NCBI GenBank assembly: GCA_019637955.1
Contig: JAHBUS010000001.1
Coordinates: 823,542 to 887,541, forward strand
Reading direction: 5' to 3'
From: Pseudobdellovibrionaceae bacterium
GTDB lineage: Bacteria > Bdellovibrionota > Bdellovibrionia > Bdellovibrionales > Bdellovibrionaceae
DNA length: 64,000 nt
In this document: positions 41,172 to 50,457 of the stretch, piece by piece
Numbering within the stretch: the first letter of the stretch is position 1
How the letters are laid out: each line of letters opens with the position of its first letter
Notes under the pieces: model-generated
What the model was told of the DNA's origin: nothing
The model's database searches: none
What the model saw: the letters and a program-made list of their open reading frames with translations, nothing else
Position numbers and translations under genes: made by a program

Positions 41172-44100
41172 TCATCCAGGGGTGCAAAAGACCCGTCGGT
41201 TTGGCCACCGACTTCAGGCGAGGTGTGATGGCGCGAAGCTTGTTCGCAAAGCCGAATTGTTTGTACAAAGCCGCAAGTCCGTACACCGCGACTGGCTCTT
41301 GGCCTTGCTTGCGCAAAACCTCTTTAAACGTTTGTCCAGCAGCTTCAAGTTCATTCATGTACATCAAACTCACGCCGACCCAGGCTTTGGCCGAGATCAT
41401 CTTGGGGTCCAACTCGTAAACACGTTCAAAAATCAACCGCGCCATCGCGTAGTCTTGGCTTTTTAAGTAAGCTTGGGCCAGCTCCATGAGAGTTTTTGTG
41501 TCTTTGGGTTCATCAAAGAGCTTCTCGCGCAGCTTCGCGGCTTCTGGAGGAGCGGCCTCGCCCGCCTTGGCGAGAATTTTTTCTTCGAGCGATTCGTCGA
41601 TTAATTCGGTGCCATTGCTCGCGCAGCCCTTCACGAAATTGGTGAACACCTCGGCTTTTTCGGCGCTTTCGACGCATGTTTTGAAGAATCCCCGAGCTTT
41701 GTTGCGGTACTGATTGGCCTGCCCCGCGACGAGCTGCTTGTACTGCGCGACTTGAGCTTCGTTCAATCCAGCCGGGATCGAGGCCCCTTGCACGAACTGG
41801 GCGAACTCTTCTTGCGCGCGTCCCAACTCGTAAAGAGCCGCGATCGTCCAACGGCCATTGCCATAGCTGATCACTTGGTTCATCTGCGCGGTCATCTTGG
41901 CCAGCAGCGCGGACTTCTGCTTCACCAGCTCGCCTTCATCCCCGCCCGTCCCGAGCTTCACGCGCTGGTAGGCGAAAAGATCCAGCCCGGCCAGCAGGTA
42001 CAAGGCATGCGCGGCCATGGTTTTGTCCTCGAAGGTGGTCGCCGAATTCTTGGAGGCTTGCTGCAAAAAATCGCGGGCTTGATCGAGCAGACCTTGGCGG
42101 TAGAACGCCAGGCCCATCCAGTACTGCGACTTCAACGTTGCCGGTGGTTTGGATGACAACACTTGCGAGACCGCCGTCCAATCTTGCGCCAGCACCAAAG
42201 GCCGCGCGATCTCTTCGGTCGAAGATTTGAGTTCTCGCAAGTCGTCCGAGGCTTCGCGGAAATCGCCCATCCCTTCGCGCATCAGGACGGCGTTTTTCAT
42301 CAGACTGGGACTCGCGGGATCGGCGGGGTACTTGCGGGCAAAAATTTCGAAGTACTTCGAGGCGCGGCGGTAATCGGCGGTGTCGAGGGCCTTTTGACCC
42401 ATCACGCCCACGACTTCTTTGGCGTACTTCGAATCGGCATGCTTGTTCAAGAGAGTTTCGCCAGGTTCGTACATTTGCGGATCTTTCTTTTTTCGGAAAG
42501 ACACGAAGGCCTCGTAAAGAGCCTGATCCCCGAGCGCCGTTCCTTGATACTTCGAAGCGAAATTGACCAGTTTGCGCGCGTACTCGCGGCTTCGCGGGTC
42601 GCCGCCGGAATCTTGAACTTTGCGGAACTCGGCCTGACGGATAATCTCGGTCACATCGCGCTTGAAACTCAAATCCGTCAAACGTGAATTCGCGATCAGC
42701 TCACGCCCCGCCTTGATGAGATTGTCATAATCTTCTCGCTGATTGTAAGAGTCCAAGATCAGCTGACCCGCCGAGGTGGCCTCTTTATGAGTCGGGTATT
42801 TCTGAATAAAGATTTTGAAGTTCGCGATCGCCGTATCAAAATCGCGCTCATCGTAATAGGTGCGGCCGATATTGAACTGAATCATGGGATTGGCGGCATC
42901 CTGAGGATAGCTCTTCATGTACAGGGAACCCACATCGCGGAACCCGTGCCGGGCCTCGGCCAAGTCGATCTTCGAAAACTTTTCGGGCTCTTTAAGCGCC
43001 AGGGCAAAAGCCTGAATCGCCGAGTCTTGATAGTCTTTTTTGCTGCCTTTGAAAGGCTGCTTCGAAACGGCCTCGTAGTAGGTGCCGGCACGCGCGTACT
43101 GCTTCAAGGCAAAGTGGCTCTCGGCCAAGTTGAGCAAAATGGCCGACGTATAGCGGTTCTGCGGAAAAACGCCGGCGTACACCTCGAGGGACTCAATCGC
43201 GGTTTTGTAATCGGTGTCTTTGCGGGTTGTGCGGGCTTTTTTCTGCACGCGGGTGACGATGTCGCGAAGATAAATCTCAAAATTCTTTTCGACTTTGCCA
43301 AGCTCGGCGGCGGGCATCGTCGCGGATCCACGCGCCAAGACCAAGGTGTCGCCAATGGGTTCAGCCAACACCTCGAGCGGCCATTCGCGTTTTGATTTGC
43401 GAATCGCTTGGTAAAGAGAATCGAAGGCTGCGATGCGGTCTTCGAGATTGTGCGTGATCTCAATCAGACGCAGGTAGACCGGGATGGCCTCTTCGATTTT
43501 CTCTTTAATGACCAGGCGTTTTCCCAGACGCGAGAGAACTTTGAGAAGACTCACGCGATCCGGCACCAGACGTTCAAAGTACCGGAGGGCGTGGGCGCGG
43601 TCGGGCGAAAGCACTTTTTGCTCGGAGTAAGGCCAAACCAAAGCGAGCAGGGCGTCGCGCTTGATGTCCGTTTTCTTGTAGATGTCCGGAAGACCTTCGT
43701 TTGAAATTTTGGCGTCGATGGTGACGACGCTTTCGAACGCGATCAGGGCGGGCTCAAACTCGCCCGTCCCGACATAACACCATCCCAGTTTGTAACGGGC
43801 CAAGGGAATGAAGGGGTTTTGTGGACGCTCGATGATTTTCTGGTAATACTCTTTCGCTAAGGTGGGCTTTTTTTGCTGATCCAGGAAGAAGTCCCCGATT
43901 TGCAACATCGACTCTTCCCAGTACTCGCTCTTCGGGAAATCGCGGGTCAAGCGGGTGTAGATCTTGACCATCTCTTCATTGCTGCCGAGCTCACGGTATT
44001 CGTGAGCCATGAAAAACAGGGCCTTGTCCACGTTGGCGTGACGCGGAAAGTTTTCGGTGAAACGCTGATAAGTTTCGACGGCCTGGCGTTTCACCTTGGT

Positions 44101-44382
44101 GGCGTCGGTAAAATCCAGTTCTTCAATCGATTTTTTCGGGTTCTGAGCGCGGTTGATGGCGTAAAGATAGCGGCTTTTCTCGGTGTAGAGCTCGGCCAGA
44201 ACGAAGTAAAGATCCGGAACGAAGCTCACGTCTTTCACTTCTTTCATTTTGGCGCGGGTGATCTCGATCGACTTGTCGACCTTCGCCATCTCGGCCTTCA
44301 GTTCCGGAAGCTTCTTTTCGGGGACCTGGGCACCAACGCCGAGGCTCCAAATCAACATCAAAGACGCGAAGAGACGCTTCAT
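41161..44382 (-). CDS. Large periplasmic TPR protein of the gliding complex (GltD/GltE-like)
   Basis: 1073 residues. The ATG at 44382 overlaps the upstream stop (ATGA), and a signal peptide (1-18) follows; a frame from 44487 would run into the upstream gene. TPR units fill nearly the whole length, for example ALFFMAHEYRELGSNEEMVKIYTRLTRDFPKS, PFIPLARYKLGWCYVGTGEFEPALIAFESVV and MISAKAWVGVSLMYMNELEAAGQTFKEVLRKQG. Large TPR proteins such as GltD (AgmU), GltE (AglT) and GltI form the periplasmic body of the Myxococcus gliding machine. Which of these it matches best cannot be decided without alignment. Confidence 0.82.
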   Translation of the reverse strand: MKRLFASLMLIWSLGVGAQVPEKKLPELKAEMAKVDKSIEITRAKMKEVKDVSFVPDLYFVLAELYTEKSRYLYAINRAQNPKKSIEELDFTDATKVKRQAVETYQRFTENFPRHANVDKALFFMAHEYRELGSNEEMVKIYTRLTRDFPKSEYWEESMLQIGDFFLDQQKKPTLAKEYYQKIIERPQNPFIPLARYKLGWCYVGTGEFEPALIAFESVVTIDAKISNEGLPDIYKKTDIKRDALLALVWPYSEQKVLSPDRAHALRYFERLVPDRVSLLKVLSRLGKRLVIKEKIEEAIPVYLRLIEITHNLEDRIAAFDSLYQAIRKSKREWPLEVLAEPIGDTLVLARGSATMPAAELGKVEKNFEIYLRDIVTRVQKKARTTRKDTDYKTAIESLEVYAGVFPQNRYTSAILLNLAESHFALKQYARAGTYYEAVSKQPFKGSKKDYQDSAIQAFALALKEPEKFSKIDLAEARHGFRDVGSLYMKSYPQDAANPMIQFNIGRTYYDERDFDTAIANFKIFIQKYPTHKEATSAGQLILDSYNQREDYDNLIKAGRELIANSRLTDLSFKRDVTEIIRQAEFRKVQDSGGDPRSREYARKLVNFASKYQGTALGDQALYEAFVSFRKKKDPQMYEPGETLLNKHADSKYAKEVVGVMGQKALDTADYRRASKYFEIFARKYPADPASPSLMKNAVLMREGMGDFREASDDLRELKSSTEEIARPLVLAQDWTAVSQVLSSKPPATLKSQYWMGLAFYRQGLLDQARDFLQQASKNSATTFEDKTMAAHALYLLAGLDLFAYQRVKLGTGGDEGELVKQKSALLAKMTAQMNQVISYGNGRWTIAALYELGRAQEEFAQFVQGASIPAGLNEAQVAQYKQLVAGQANQYRNKARGFFKTCVESAEKAEVFTNFVKGCASNGTELIDESLEEKILAKAGEAAPPEAAKLREKLFDEPKDTKTLMELAQAYLKSQDYAMARLIFERVYELDPKMISAKAWVGVSLMYMNELEAAGQTFKEVLRKQGQEPVAVYGLAALYKQFGFANKLRAITPRLKSVAKPTGLLHPWMSVL

Positions 44383-45872
44383 CGCGCTCCCTTCGGCGCG
44401 CCGGTTCCGCCGGCTTTGCACTGCGAGGACACCAACACCTTCAAAGAATCCAGCTCGTCGAGCCAGTACTCGTTGGTGAAGGTCCAATACACGCGATCAA
44501 ACGTCATGTGCGGAACTTCTTCGGATTTATAACCGTCTTCGGTGATGCGCTGAATGCGCAGGCCATCGACCCGCGATTGGTAGTCCAAGAACGACACCTG
44601 ATCCGCCCAATCCAAAACCAGATCGCCGACCTCACGGGTCTTTTTGAGCAACTTCCAGTTCAAGATTTCGTTGAGTTCACGGATCTTGAAATCGTAGCGT
44701 TTGGTGAAGCCCGCGAGGGCTTCGTTCTTATCCAAACCTTCGCGTGACCAGATCCGGCGCTCCTCTTTGAGCTGATTCAAAAAATCGACATGCACCAAGA
44801 TTCGCGGGTCGAGAACCGACAGGTGAACGATCCCCTGATCTTGCCGTAAATCGCGGCGTTTGCGAATGGCTTCCATCGACTTTGCGAAACGCTTGTTGAA
44901 GTCTTTGGCCACATCGGCGACCGCATCGTAGTAGCAAAGCTCCTTGTAGATCAGCATTTTAAGAACCGACGCCTCTCCCGATCGGGCCGGTTCAAAGATG
45001 GGGGCATCCAGCGCCGCCAGCAGCCCCAACGAACGAGAATAGTCTTTGAGATAGTACTTGGCCCAAGCACGTTCAAGCAAAACCAAGCCGCGCTCGCGCG
45101 CTCCCAGATCCACGCCTTTGAGAATTTTATTGGATTGAACGAAGTCGCCTTTTTCAAACACGAGACGCGCGTATTGGTGGGTGGCTTCCGTGCGCAAAGT
45201 TGCCGGCGCCGCTTGATTGGACGAAATCGACGAGAACCGTTCGATGGCGGAATCGATCCGCCCGGCCGCGACGTCCGCCAGCGCCAGGTTGTACTTCACC
45301 TTGAAGTCCCAATAGGATTCTGGCGTGATTTTCTTGTACTCGGCATCGGCCCACTGATCATAGCCGCTCAAACGGTTGAACTCGGCATTGACGTAAGCGG
45401 TAAAATCGGTCAAGTGCTTGGGCCAGTTGTCCACATCCTGATCCAGGATCAAATCACCCGTCAACGATTCGAAGTCCGACGGGAACGTTTTGATGATACG
45501 TTCGATCTCGGTCAATGCTTGAAACGCCACCTGCGTTCCGGGTTTGGTTTTGGCCAATTCTCGGTACATCTCGGTCGCGCCGAAATTGAGACCCAGCTGC
45601 TTCATCACCCCGGCCATGGCGAGGCGCCCCTCGGCCTGATCGAGCGAATCGCCCTTCGAATCGCGGGCCTTTTGATTGCCGATTTTGATCACGTAGGTGT
45701 AATTCTTATCGCGCATTCCGTTCTCAACCTCGGACCAAAACAACGTGTCCTGAGGACGATAAACGAAGGCCGCTTCCGTGTCGGGGCGGACCAAGGAGGT
45801 GCCCGACGATTGGGCCAAGGCTCCCGGGTTCGTGTTCCACAGTAAAATCAACGCGCTCAACACCAATTTCAT
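44379..45872 (-). CDS. Periplasmic TPR protein of the gliding complex (GltC-like)
   Basis: 497 residues with a signal peptide (to about residue 20, GALAQ). Helical TPR-like repeats follow, such as AMAGVMKQLGLNFGATEMYRELAKTKPGTQVAFQAL and AAGRIDSAIERFSSISSNQAAPATLRTEATHQYARLVFEKGDFVQSNKIL. The end is charged (LVSSQCKAGGTGAPKGAR). It directly follows two small barrel genes, the order gltB-gltA-gltC of Myxococcus, which supports a GltC role. Overlaps of 4 bp at both ends show coupling. Confidence 0.8.
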   Translation of the reverse strand: MKLVLSALILLWNTNPGALAQSSGTSLVRPDTEAAFVYRPQDTLFWSEVENGMRDKNYTYVIKIGNQKARDSKGDSLDQAEGRLAMAGVMKQLGLNFGATEMYRELAKTKPGTQVAFQALTEIERIIKTFPSDFESLTGDLILDQDVDNWPKHLTDFTAYVNAEFNRLSGYDQWADAEYKKITPESYWDFKVKYNLALADVAAGRIDSAIERFSSISSNQAAPATLRTEATHQYARLVFEKGDFVQSNKILKGVDLGARERGLVLLERAWAKYYLKDYSRSLGLLAALDAPIFEPARSGEASVLKMLIYKELCYYDAVADVAKDFNKRFAKSMEAIRKRRDLRQDQGIVHLSVLDPRILVHVDFLNQLKEERRIWSREGLDKNEALAGFTKRYDFKIRELNEILNWKLLKKTREVGDLVLDWADQVSFLDYQSRVDGLRIQRITEDGYKSEEVPHMTFDRVYWTFTNEYWLDELDSLKVLVSSQCKAGGTGAPKGAR

Positions 45873-46489
45873 TCAAGCTCCAGATCGCCGAACGAAATGG
45901 CATAGTTGGCCGAAAGCATGATGTTTGAGCGGATCGAGCGCTCCTCCGAGGCAAAGGAGTAGTAGCGAATGTCGACGTCGAAAGAGTTGCGCGACTTTAA
46001 AAAGAACTTGAGCGCCAAACCGGCGTCCAGAACCGGCACCGTGGTGTTGGTGAACTTCGCCATTCCGGCACCGATCATGAACGACAGCTGCGAATGGACC
46101 ATTTCGGAGTTGAACAGAAGACTCTTCATGTAGAAGGGGCTGTACACAAAGTTGGTGGTGGCTAAGCCTTGAAGGACGGCGAAGTCCTCGGGTTTCTGAC
46201 CGTAAGAATCGACCAATTCTTTTTTGAGACCGCTGGCGATCTCGGCCGCGCCTTGCGCGTTGATCACTTCCCAGCCGTAGGTATCACGCGGTTTCCAGGT
46301 GTAATTCAGACCCAAGGTCATGTACTTGGAGAAGGAGTTCATCGGCAAATAACCAAGCGAGAATCCGAACTGGCTCGGAGCTTCGTACTTTTTTTGCATG
46401 ATCAATTCGGGCGTCGGCAGATCGTAAAGATCTGCCCGCGCCGCGAAAACCATGAGAATCAGAGCTGCACATAATCCGAAGGCCCGCAT
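45869..46489 (-). CDS. Small outer-membrane barrel of the gliding complex (GltA/GltB-like)
   Basis: 206 residues, signal peptide to about residue 19. The strand-rich mature part ends with NIMLSANYAISFGDLELE. The segment LATTNFVYSPFYMKSLLFNSEMVHSQLSFMIGAGMAKF closely parallels YATTNLVYTPFFTKSLFRASEVVWGDLSFVAGGGISKF in the upstream gene, so the two are paralogues. Paired small barrels are the outer-membrane part (GltA, GltB) of the gliding complex. Confidence 0.8.
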   Translation of the reverse strand: MRAFGLCAALILMVFAARADLYDLPTPELIMQKKYEAPSQFGFSLGYLPMNSFSKYMTLGLNYTWKPRDTYGWEVINAQGAAEIASGLKKELVDSYGQKPEDFAVLQGLATTNFVYSPFYMKSLLFNSEMVHSQLSFMIGAGMAKFTNTTVPVLDAGLALKFFLKSRNSFDVDIRYYSFASEERSIRSNIMLSANYAISFGDLELE

Positions 46490-47136
46490 TAGTCGTCCTC
46501 CGGGAGTGGCGCCGACGTTGTCATCAACGGTTCGCCGTCAAAGTTAAACGCGTAAGCGAGCGTTAGAGCCGCATTGGGCTTGATTGCCGCGTCTCCGTAA
46601 ATGAACGCTCGCAGCTCAATTTTCAAGGCGCTGCGCTTGGCGAGAAAGAACCGGATCGCGCCGCCAAAATCAAACGTTCCGATGCTACCCGCTTTTTCGA
46701 ATTTCGAAATGCCGCCGCCGGCGACGAAACTCAAATCTCCCCACACGACCTCCGAAGCGCGAAATAAGCTCTTCGTAAAAAAGGGCGTATAGACCAGGTT
46801 CGTCGTGGCGTAATATTGAAGAACATCGAGACCTTGTGCTTCGGGCGCGGCGCCCACCGACTTGAGATGCGAGTCGAGACCGGTCGACGAGGCCTTCGCA
46901 AAATTGACGTTGGCCACTTCCCAACCGAGATAGTCGTTAAAGTAATGCGTGTAGGCCAAACCGCCGGCATTGTAGACATGAAAATTATCGAGCGGAAGGT
47001 AACTTAAGTGCGCCGTGAACTCGTTCTTCAGGGTGATCGGGCGGCGTTGAACGGCGAAGGTTTGCGGAACCTGAGCCCAAGCATGAAAAGAGAACAAAGC
47101 CGCGGTGAGAAGGCCCCAGATCGAGAGTTGTGACAT
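46489..47136 (-). CDS. Small outer-membrane barrel of the gliding complex (GltB/GltA-like), first gene of the operon
   Basis: 215 residues, signal peptide to about residue 21 (HAWAQ). It is a beta-barrel paralogous to the next gene, with YFNDYLGWEVANVNFAKASS and a barrel-type end (LTLAYAFNFDG) before an acidic tail. The ATG at 47136 lies only 2 bp from an inverted repeat (47139-47155) that recurs elsewhere in the window. It starts the eight-gene minus-strand gliding cluster. Confidence 0.8.
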   Translation of the reverse strand: MSQLSIWGLLTAALFSFHAWAQVPQTFAVQRRPITLKNEFTAHLSYLPLDNFHVYNAGGLAYTHYFNDYLGWEVANVNFAKASSTGLDSHLKSVGAAPEAQGLDVLQYYATTNLVYTPFFTKSLFRASEVVWGDLSFVAGGGISKFEKAGSIGTFDFGGAIRFFLAKRSALKIELRAFIYGDAAIKPNAALTLAYAFNFDGEPLMTTSAPLPEDD

Positions 47137-47138
47137 GT

Positions 47139-47155
47139 CGTCTCATTTTAAGACG
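47139..47155. promoter_or_regulatory. CGTCTCA-N3-TGAGACG-type inverted repeat before the gliding operon
   Basis: CGTCTCATTTTAAGACG on the plus strand; read on the minus strand it differs from the perfect copy at 48261 by one base. It lies immediately upstream of the first gliding gene start codon. It may be an operator or part of the ribosome-entry region. Confidence 0.45.
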
Positions 47156-47237
47156 GGCAATCGACGTGCGGCAATCAAAGGGGGCATTTGATTAAGTTCC
47201 GAGTCGAAAGTCCGATAAGACCTCTGTCGAGGTGGAA

Positions 47238-48209
47238 GTGAAACCAAGATTCGCTTGGTCAATTCGATCTGTCTTTTTTGTGCTGGCATCCGCCGGTCTC
47301 CTCGTCCTTTTTCAGAACTGCGGAGACGTCAAACTCGCCGAAAAAATCGAAGGCAACTTGGACTTTGGTTCAACCGCGTACCGCGGAAAGATCACCGTGC
47401 AGTTTTGTCCGAGCCTGACCGCGCCCTCCAAGTACCGCGTTTCGCGCGTGAGCGTTTCGAACCTCAACGCCGCTCCCTGGAACGGGACCATGATGATCGA
47501 CAATGATGCCGATGGCGTCCCCGATGCGGTCGAGGCCCAACTGGGCTACGACCCCGAAAATCGCCGCAGCTTTGGCGTTCTTGACGGCATTTGCCAAGAT
47601 CACGGCGGAAAAGACCAATGCACGCACGCCGCGGCCTGCTCGACCGCGACCATGGCTCCCGGCATCTCGGCCTGCGACCTGAGCGCGTTTCTCGCACCGG
47701 GCGCCTCCACGCCCCAAGGTTTTGATTCGGATCTCGACGGGATTCCCGATGTCCTCGAGATGATTCGTGGAACCAATCCCGTCGCTTACGATGTCCTGGC
47801 GGATGCCGATCATGACGGCCAAACCAATCTCTCTGAATACCGCATCGGACAAGACCAGCGCTCATCCGCGATGGTTCCTGCGGCCGATCAAGTGACCTAC
47901 ACCGTCACCGAGCTGAGCGACACCTGCGGCACGGGTCAAAATGTGGTGAAAATTGAAATCACCAATCTGCCCTTGATGCCCACGTCGTCTTATGCCGACA
48001 CGAACCCGTATCAATCCATGGCCGGTGATCTGGATCTCTCGCACGATGCGCTTGAGAATGTCATCATGATCGCCGTCGAGTCGAAACCCGACAACCCCGC
48101 TCTGAAATCCGAGCTCTCGATGCGATATCAAATCATCGATTACGACCGTCCCGATGAGAATGGCGATCTCGACAACTCGCACTTCGTCTTTATGGGCGTG
48201 CTCAACTAA
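47238..48209 (+). CDS. Lipoprotein with thrombospondin-type-3-like calcium repeats
   Basis: 323 residues from a GTG at 47238 (GAGG 5 nt upstream); a GTG at 47232 is the alternative. Lipobox LFQNC, as in many Bdellovibrio lipoproteins. Acidic calcium-loop motifs recur: DNDADGVPDAVEAQLGYDP (about residue 88), DSDLDGIPDVLEMIRGTNP and DADHDGQTNLSEYRIG. These are TSP3/dockerin-like. A beta-rich C-terminal domain follows. It is probably surface-exposed and calcium-stabilised, and is divergent from the gliding operon. Confidence 0.78.
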   Translation: MKPRFAWSIRSVFFVLASAGLLVLFQNCGDVKLAEKIEGNLDFGSTAYRGKITVQFCPSLTAPSKYRVSRVSVSNLNAAPWNGTMMIDNDADGVPDAVEAQLGYDPENRRSFGVLDGICQDHGGKDQCTHAAACSTATMAPGISACDLSAFLAPGASTPQGFDSDLDGIPDVLEMIRGTNPVAYDVLADADHDGQTNLSEYRIGQDQRSSAMVPAADQVTYTVTELSDTCGTGQNVVKIEITNLPLMPTSSYADTNPYQSMAGDLDLSHDALENVIMIAVESKPDNPALKSELSMRYQIIDYDRPDENGDLDNSHFVFMGVLN

Positions 48210-48260
48210 AGTTGACTGATCCCGTGACATCGCCGTGACCGAAAACGGCACTCTCGGCAC

Positions 48261-48277
48261 CGTCTCAAAATGAGACG
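48261..48277. promoter_or_regulatory. Perfect CGTCTCA-AAA-TGAGACG inverted repeat
   Basis: A 7-bp perfect inverted repeat with a 3-nt spacer, 81 bp before the transglycosylase-like gene. This is the best copy of an element also seen at 47139 and 60792 and, weakly, at 19762. Confidence 0.5.
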
Positions 48278-48357
48278 CGCTAACACCTCGAAATCATTCG
48301 TCACAACGTCATGAAAACCGGCCTCGGGCTTGCTCTTCCATCGGTTCTGGAGGACCT

Positions 48358-50031
48358 ATGCTCCGAAACTGGCGATTTCCCACCGCGATGGCCTTGCTGA
48401 TCACCCTGACGGCCTTCACGCGTCCCCAAGTCGGCGACCTCGTCGAACTTGAAGGGCTCGTCAATGCCCGCGAAAACGCACGGTTCCGAGCGCAAGATCA
48501 GAACCGCGTCTACACTCTGCAAGCGGGAACCAAAGCACAAGTTGAACAAGTTCAGTATTTTGCAGGTACCGGCAACTACGGTATTCGCATCAAACTGATC
48601 AACGCTTCGGGCGTACGTTCGCAGCACGAAACCTCGCTTTGGGTTTACTACAATGTGAAAAACCCGAGCATGAAACTCTACGCCGCCCAAGGCAACACCG
48701 AGCAAATTCGTTCGACGCTGGATCAATGGCAGTCGAGCCCGCGCGTTCGCGCCCTCGAAGTCCGCGATCCCTCGCGCGCCACCGCCGTGATCACCACCCG
48801 CGAGACGCCGGCCGTCGTTCCGCGCCCTCCGGCTCCGATTCCGAATCCTCCGCAAGCCGCGCCTCAGCCTCCGCCCCGCCCCGTGGCGCAAACACCTGCG
48901 CCTCGAGTGGCCGCTCCGACGGCGCCCCGCTCATCGGACGTCGTGGGAACCGTGGACCGGTTGAACCGTGCCGCTCAACAAGGCGCGCCCTCTCCTGAGT
49001 GCCGTGACTGTTCGGTGCGACCCGCTCAATACGAGCAGTGCAGCGCCCGCAACAACTACCTCGAGCAGCAAATCGACCGTCTGCAAGGCCAACCGATCCT
49101 GCGCGAACTGCTCTCGGCTCAGCCCCGCTATCCCCGTCTCGAAGCTTGCGTGCGTGAGAGCATGAACATCTCGGGCGGACCGTTCACCCTTTGCGACATC
49201 GGTCACGCCAATCTCTCGGGCGCGGCTCCCAAGGCGTGCACCAGCGGACGACTCGTCCGCGTGGTTCAAAATGGATTCACCGCCACCATGGACTGCCTGG
49301 CTGGCTACCTCAATGGCAGCGAAGGCAATCCAGAGGTCTTGAGCGAAACGATCCGCGGCGCCGTGGCCCTTGTGAATTTGGAATCGGGATTCCACATCAA
49401 CGCTCGCAGCTCCACCGGCGCCTCGGGCTTGGGACAGATCACCGACGGCGCGACCAACGCGATCAACCGTGCGGAGTGGTCAAATATGATGAGGCACATT
49501 CAGAACTCAACGAACCCGAGCTGCCAACAGCTCAAGCGTATGAACTTGCAGCCCGCCCGCCCGAGCCGCGGCGCCGTCTGCGACCGCATCGGCCTTGAAG
49601 CCGGAAACCCCGTCACCAACATGCTCTACACCATCGGCCATATGAAACTCGTGCGCAAGGAAGTCGAACTCACGGTGAACCGCAAGATCCGTGAAAATGG
49701 CATCCGCTTGAGTGCCGCGCAAAAAGAGAAACTGCTTGGCGCGCTCACGACCTGGGGCCACAACACCGGCGCTTACGGCATCACCCGCCCCGTCTCTTCG
49801 CTGATGGAAACCGACAATGGGATCAACGCCCTGAATGCGGGCAATATCGATCAGTTCTTGGGCCTGCTGAAAGGCGAAGTTTCGAGCTTCCACGGATACT
49901 ACCTGCGAAGCCGCGGATCGAGCCCCGCCGCGATCGCGAGCCGCCAGCGCGAAGCCAGCGGTTTTTACCAATACGTCCAAAATAAAATGAACCTGCTCGA
50001 GCGAAAGGTCGGTCGTCAATGCACCCTCTAA
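48358..50031 (+). CDS. Secreted lytic-transglycosylase-like protein with SH3-like N-terminus
   Basis: 557 residues. A signal-like N-terminus (about 1-22) precedes an SH3-like beta domain (VGDLVELEGLVNARENARFRAQDQNRVYTLQAGTKAQVEQVQYF). A Pro-rich linker (about 155-205) and a C-terminal SLT-like domain (from about 310) follow: VALVNLESGFHINARSSTGASGLGQIT has the catalytic glutamate in LESGF and the GxxGLxQ motif. It should cleave peptidoglycan glycan strands in the periplasm. The next two genes (a small secreted protein and a deacetylase) overlap or follow closely, forming a wall-modifying unit. Confidence 0.82.
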   Translation: MLRNWRFPTAMALLITLTAFTRPQVGDLVELEGLVNARENARFRAQDQNRVYTLQAGTKAQVEQVQYFAGTGNYGIRIKLINASGVRSQHETSLWVYYNVKNPSMKLYAAQGNTEQIRSTLDQWQSSPRVRALEVRDPSRATAVITTRETPAVVPRPPAPIPNPPQAAPQPPPRPVAQTPAPRVAAPTAPRSSDVVGTVDRLNRAAQQGAPSPECRDCSVRPAQYEQCSARNNYLEQQIDRLQGQPILRELLSAQPRYPRLEACVRESMNISGGPFTLCDIGHANLSGAAPKACTSGRLVRVVQNGFTATMDCLAGYLNGSEGNPEVLSETIRGAVALVNLESGFHINARSSTGASGLGQITDGATNAINRAEWSNMMRHIQNSTNPSCQQLKRMNLQPARPSRGAVCDRIGLEAGNPVTNMLYTIGHMKLVRKEVELTVNRKIRENGIRLSAAQKEKLLGALTTWGHNTGAYGITRPVSSLMETDNGINALNAGNIDQFLGLLKGEVSSFHGYYLRSRGSSPAAIASRQREASGFYQYVQNKMNLLERKVGRQCTL

Positions 50032-50447
50032 AAAAAGCCTTTCTGGCCCTCGTCATGCTCATGATGCTCGCGACTTCTTTGATGGCGCGCGCGCAATCGA
50101 GCCCAAACGAACCGCTCACGGTCGCCCGCCTCGAACAAGGCATGGGCCGTCTGTTCGTCGCCGTTGAAAAAGCGCCGAACCGTGCGGCCAAAATTCAAAT
50201 CCTCGAGAACTTTCACCAAGCTCTGCGCCGAGAGATCCGTGCGTTCGCGAATCAAGGCGTGCGCAACGCGGTTTACTGGAAAGCGGTGGACCTCGACGTG
50301 GTGGTGACCAAATTGATCGATCAAAATTGCGCGGGCCTCAAAGAATCGATCGCGACCGGCGAGCACAATATGATTGATAACGACAACGCTCAGGCTTCGG
50401 CGGCCACGCAAAAGGCCCTTGAGCTGGCCCAACTTGTTTGCCAGTAA
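50019..50447 (+). CDS. Small secreted helical protein
   Basis: 142 residues, signal peptide to about residue 25 (MARAQ). The mature part is helical (FVAVEKAPNRAAKIQILENFHQALRREIRAFANQG), with cysteines near the middle and at the C-terminus (NCAGLKES and LVCQ). No family is recognised. It overlaps the transglycosylase gene by 13 bp and lies 10 bp before the deacetylase gene, so it is co-expressed with both. Confidence 0.65.
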   Translation: MHPLKKAFLALVMLMMLATSLMARAQSSPNEPLTVARLEQGMGRLFVAVEKAPNRAAKIQILENFHQALRREIRAFANQGVRNAVYWKAVDLDVVVTKLIDQNCAGLKESIATGEHNMIDNDNAQASAATQKALELAQLVCQ

Positions 50448-50457
50448 GGATTGATCG

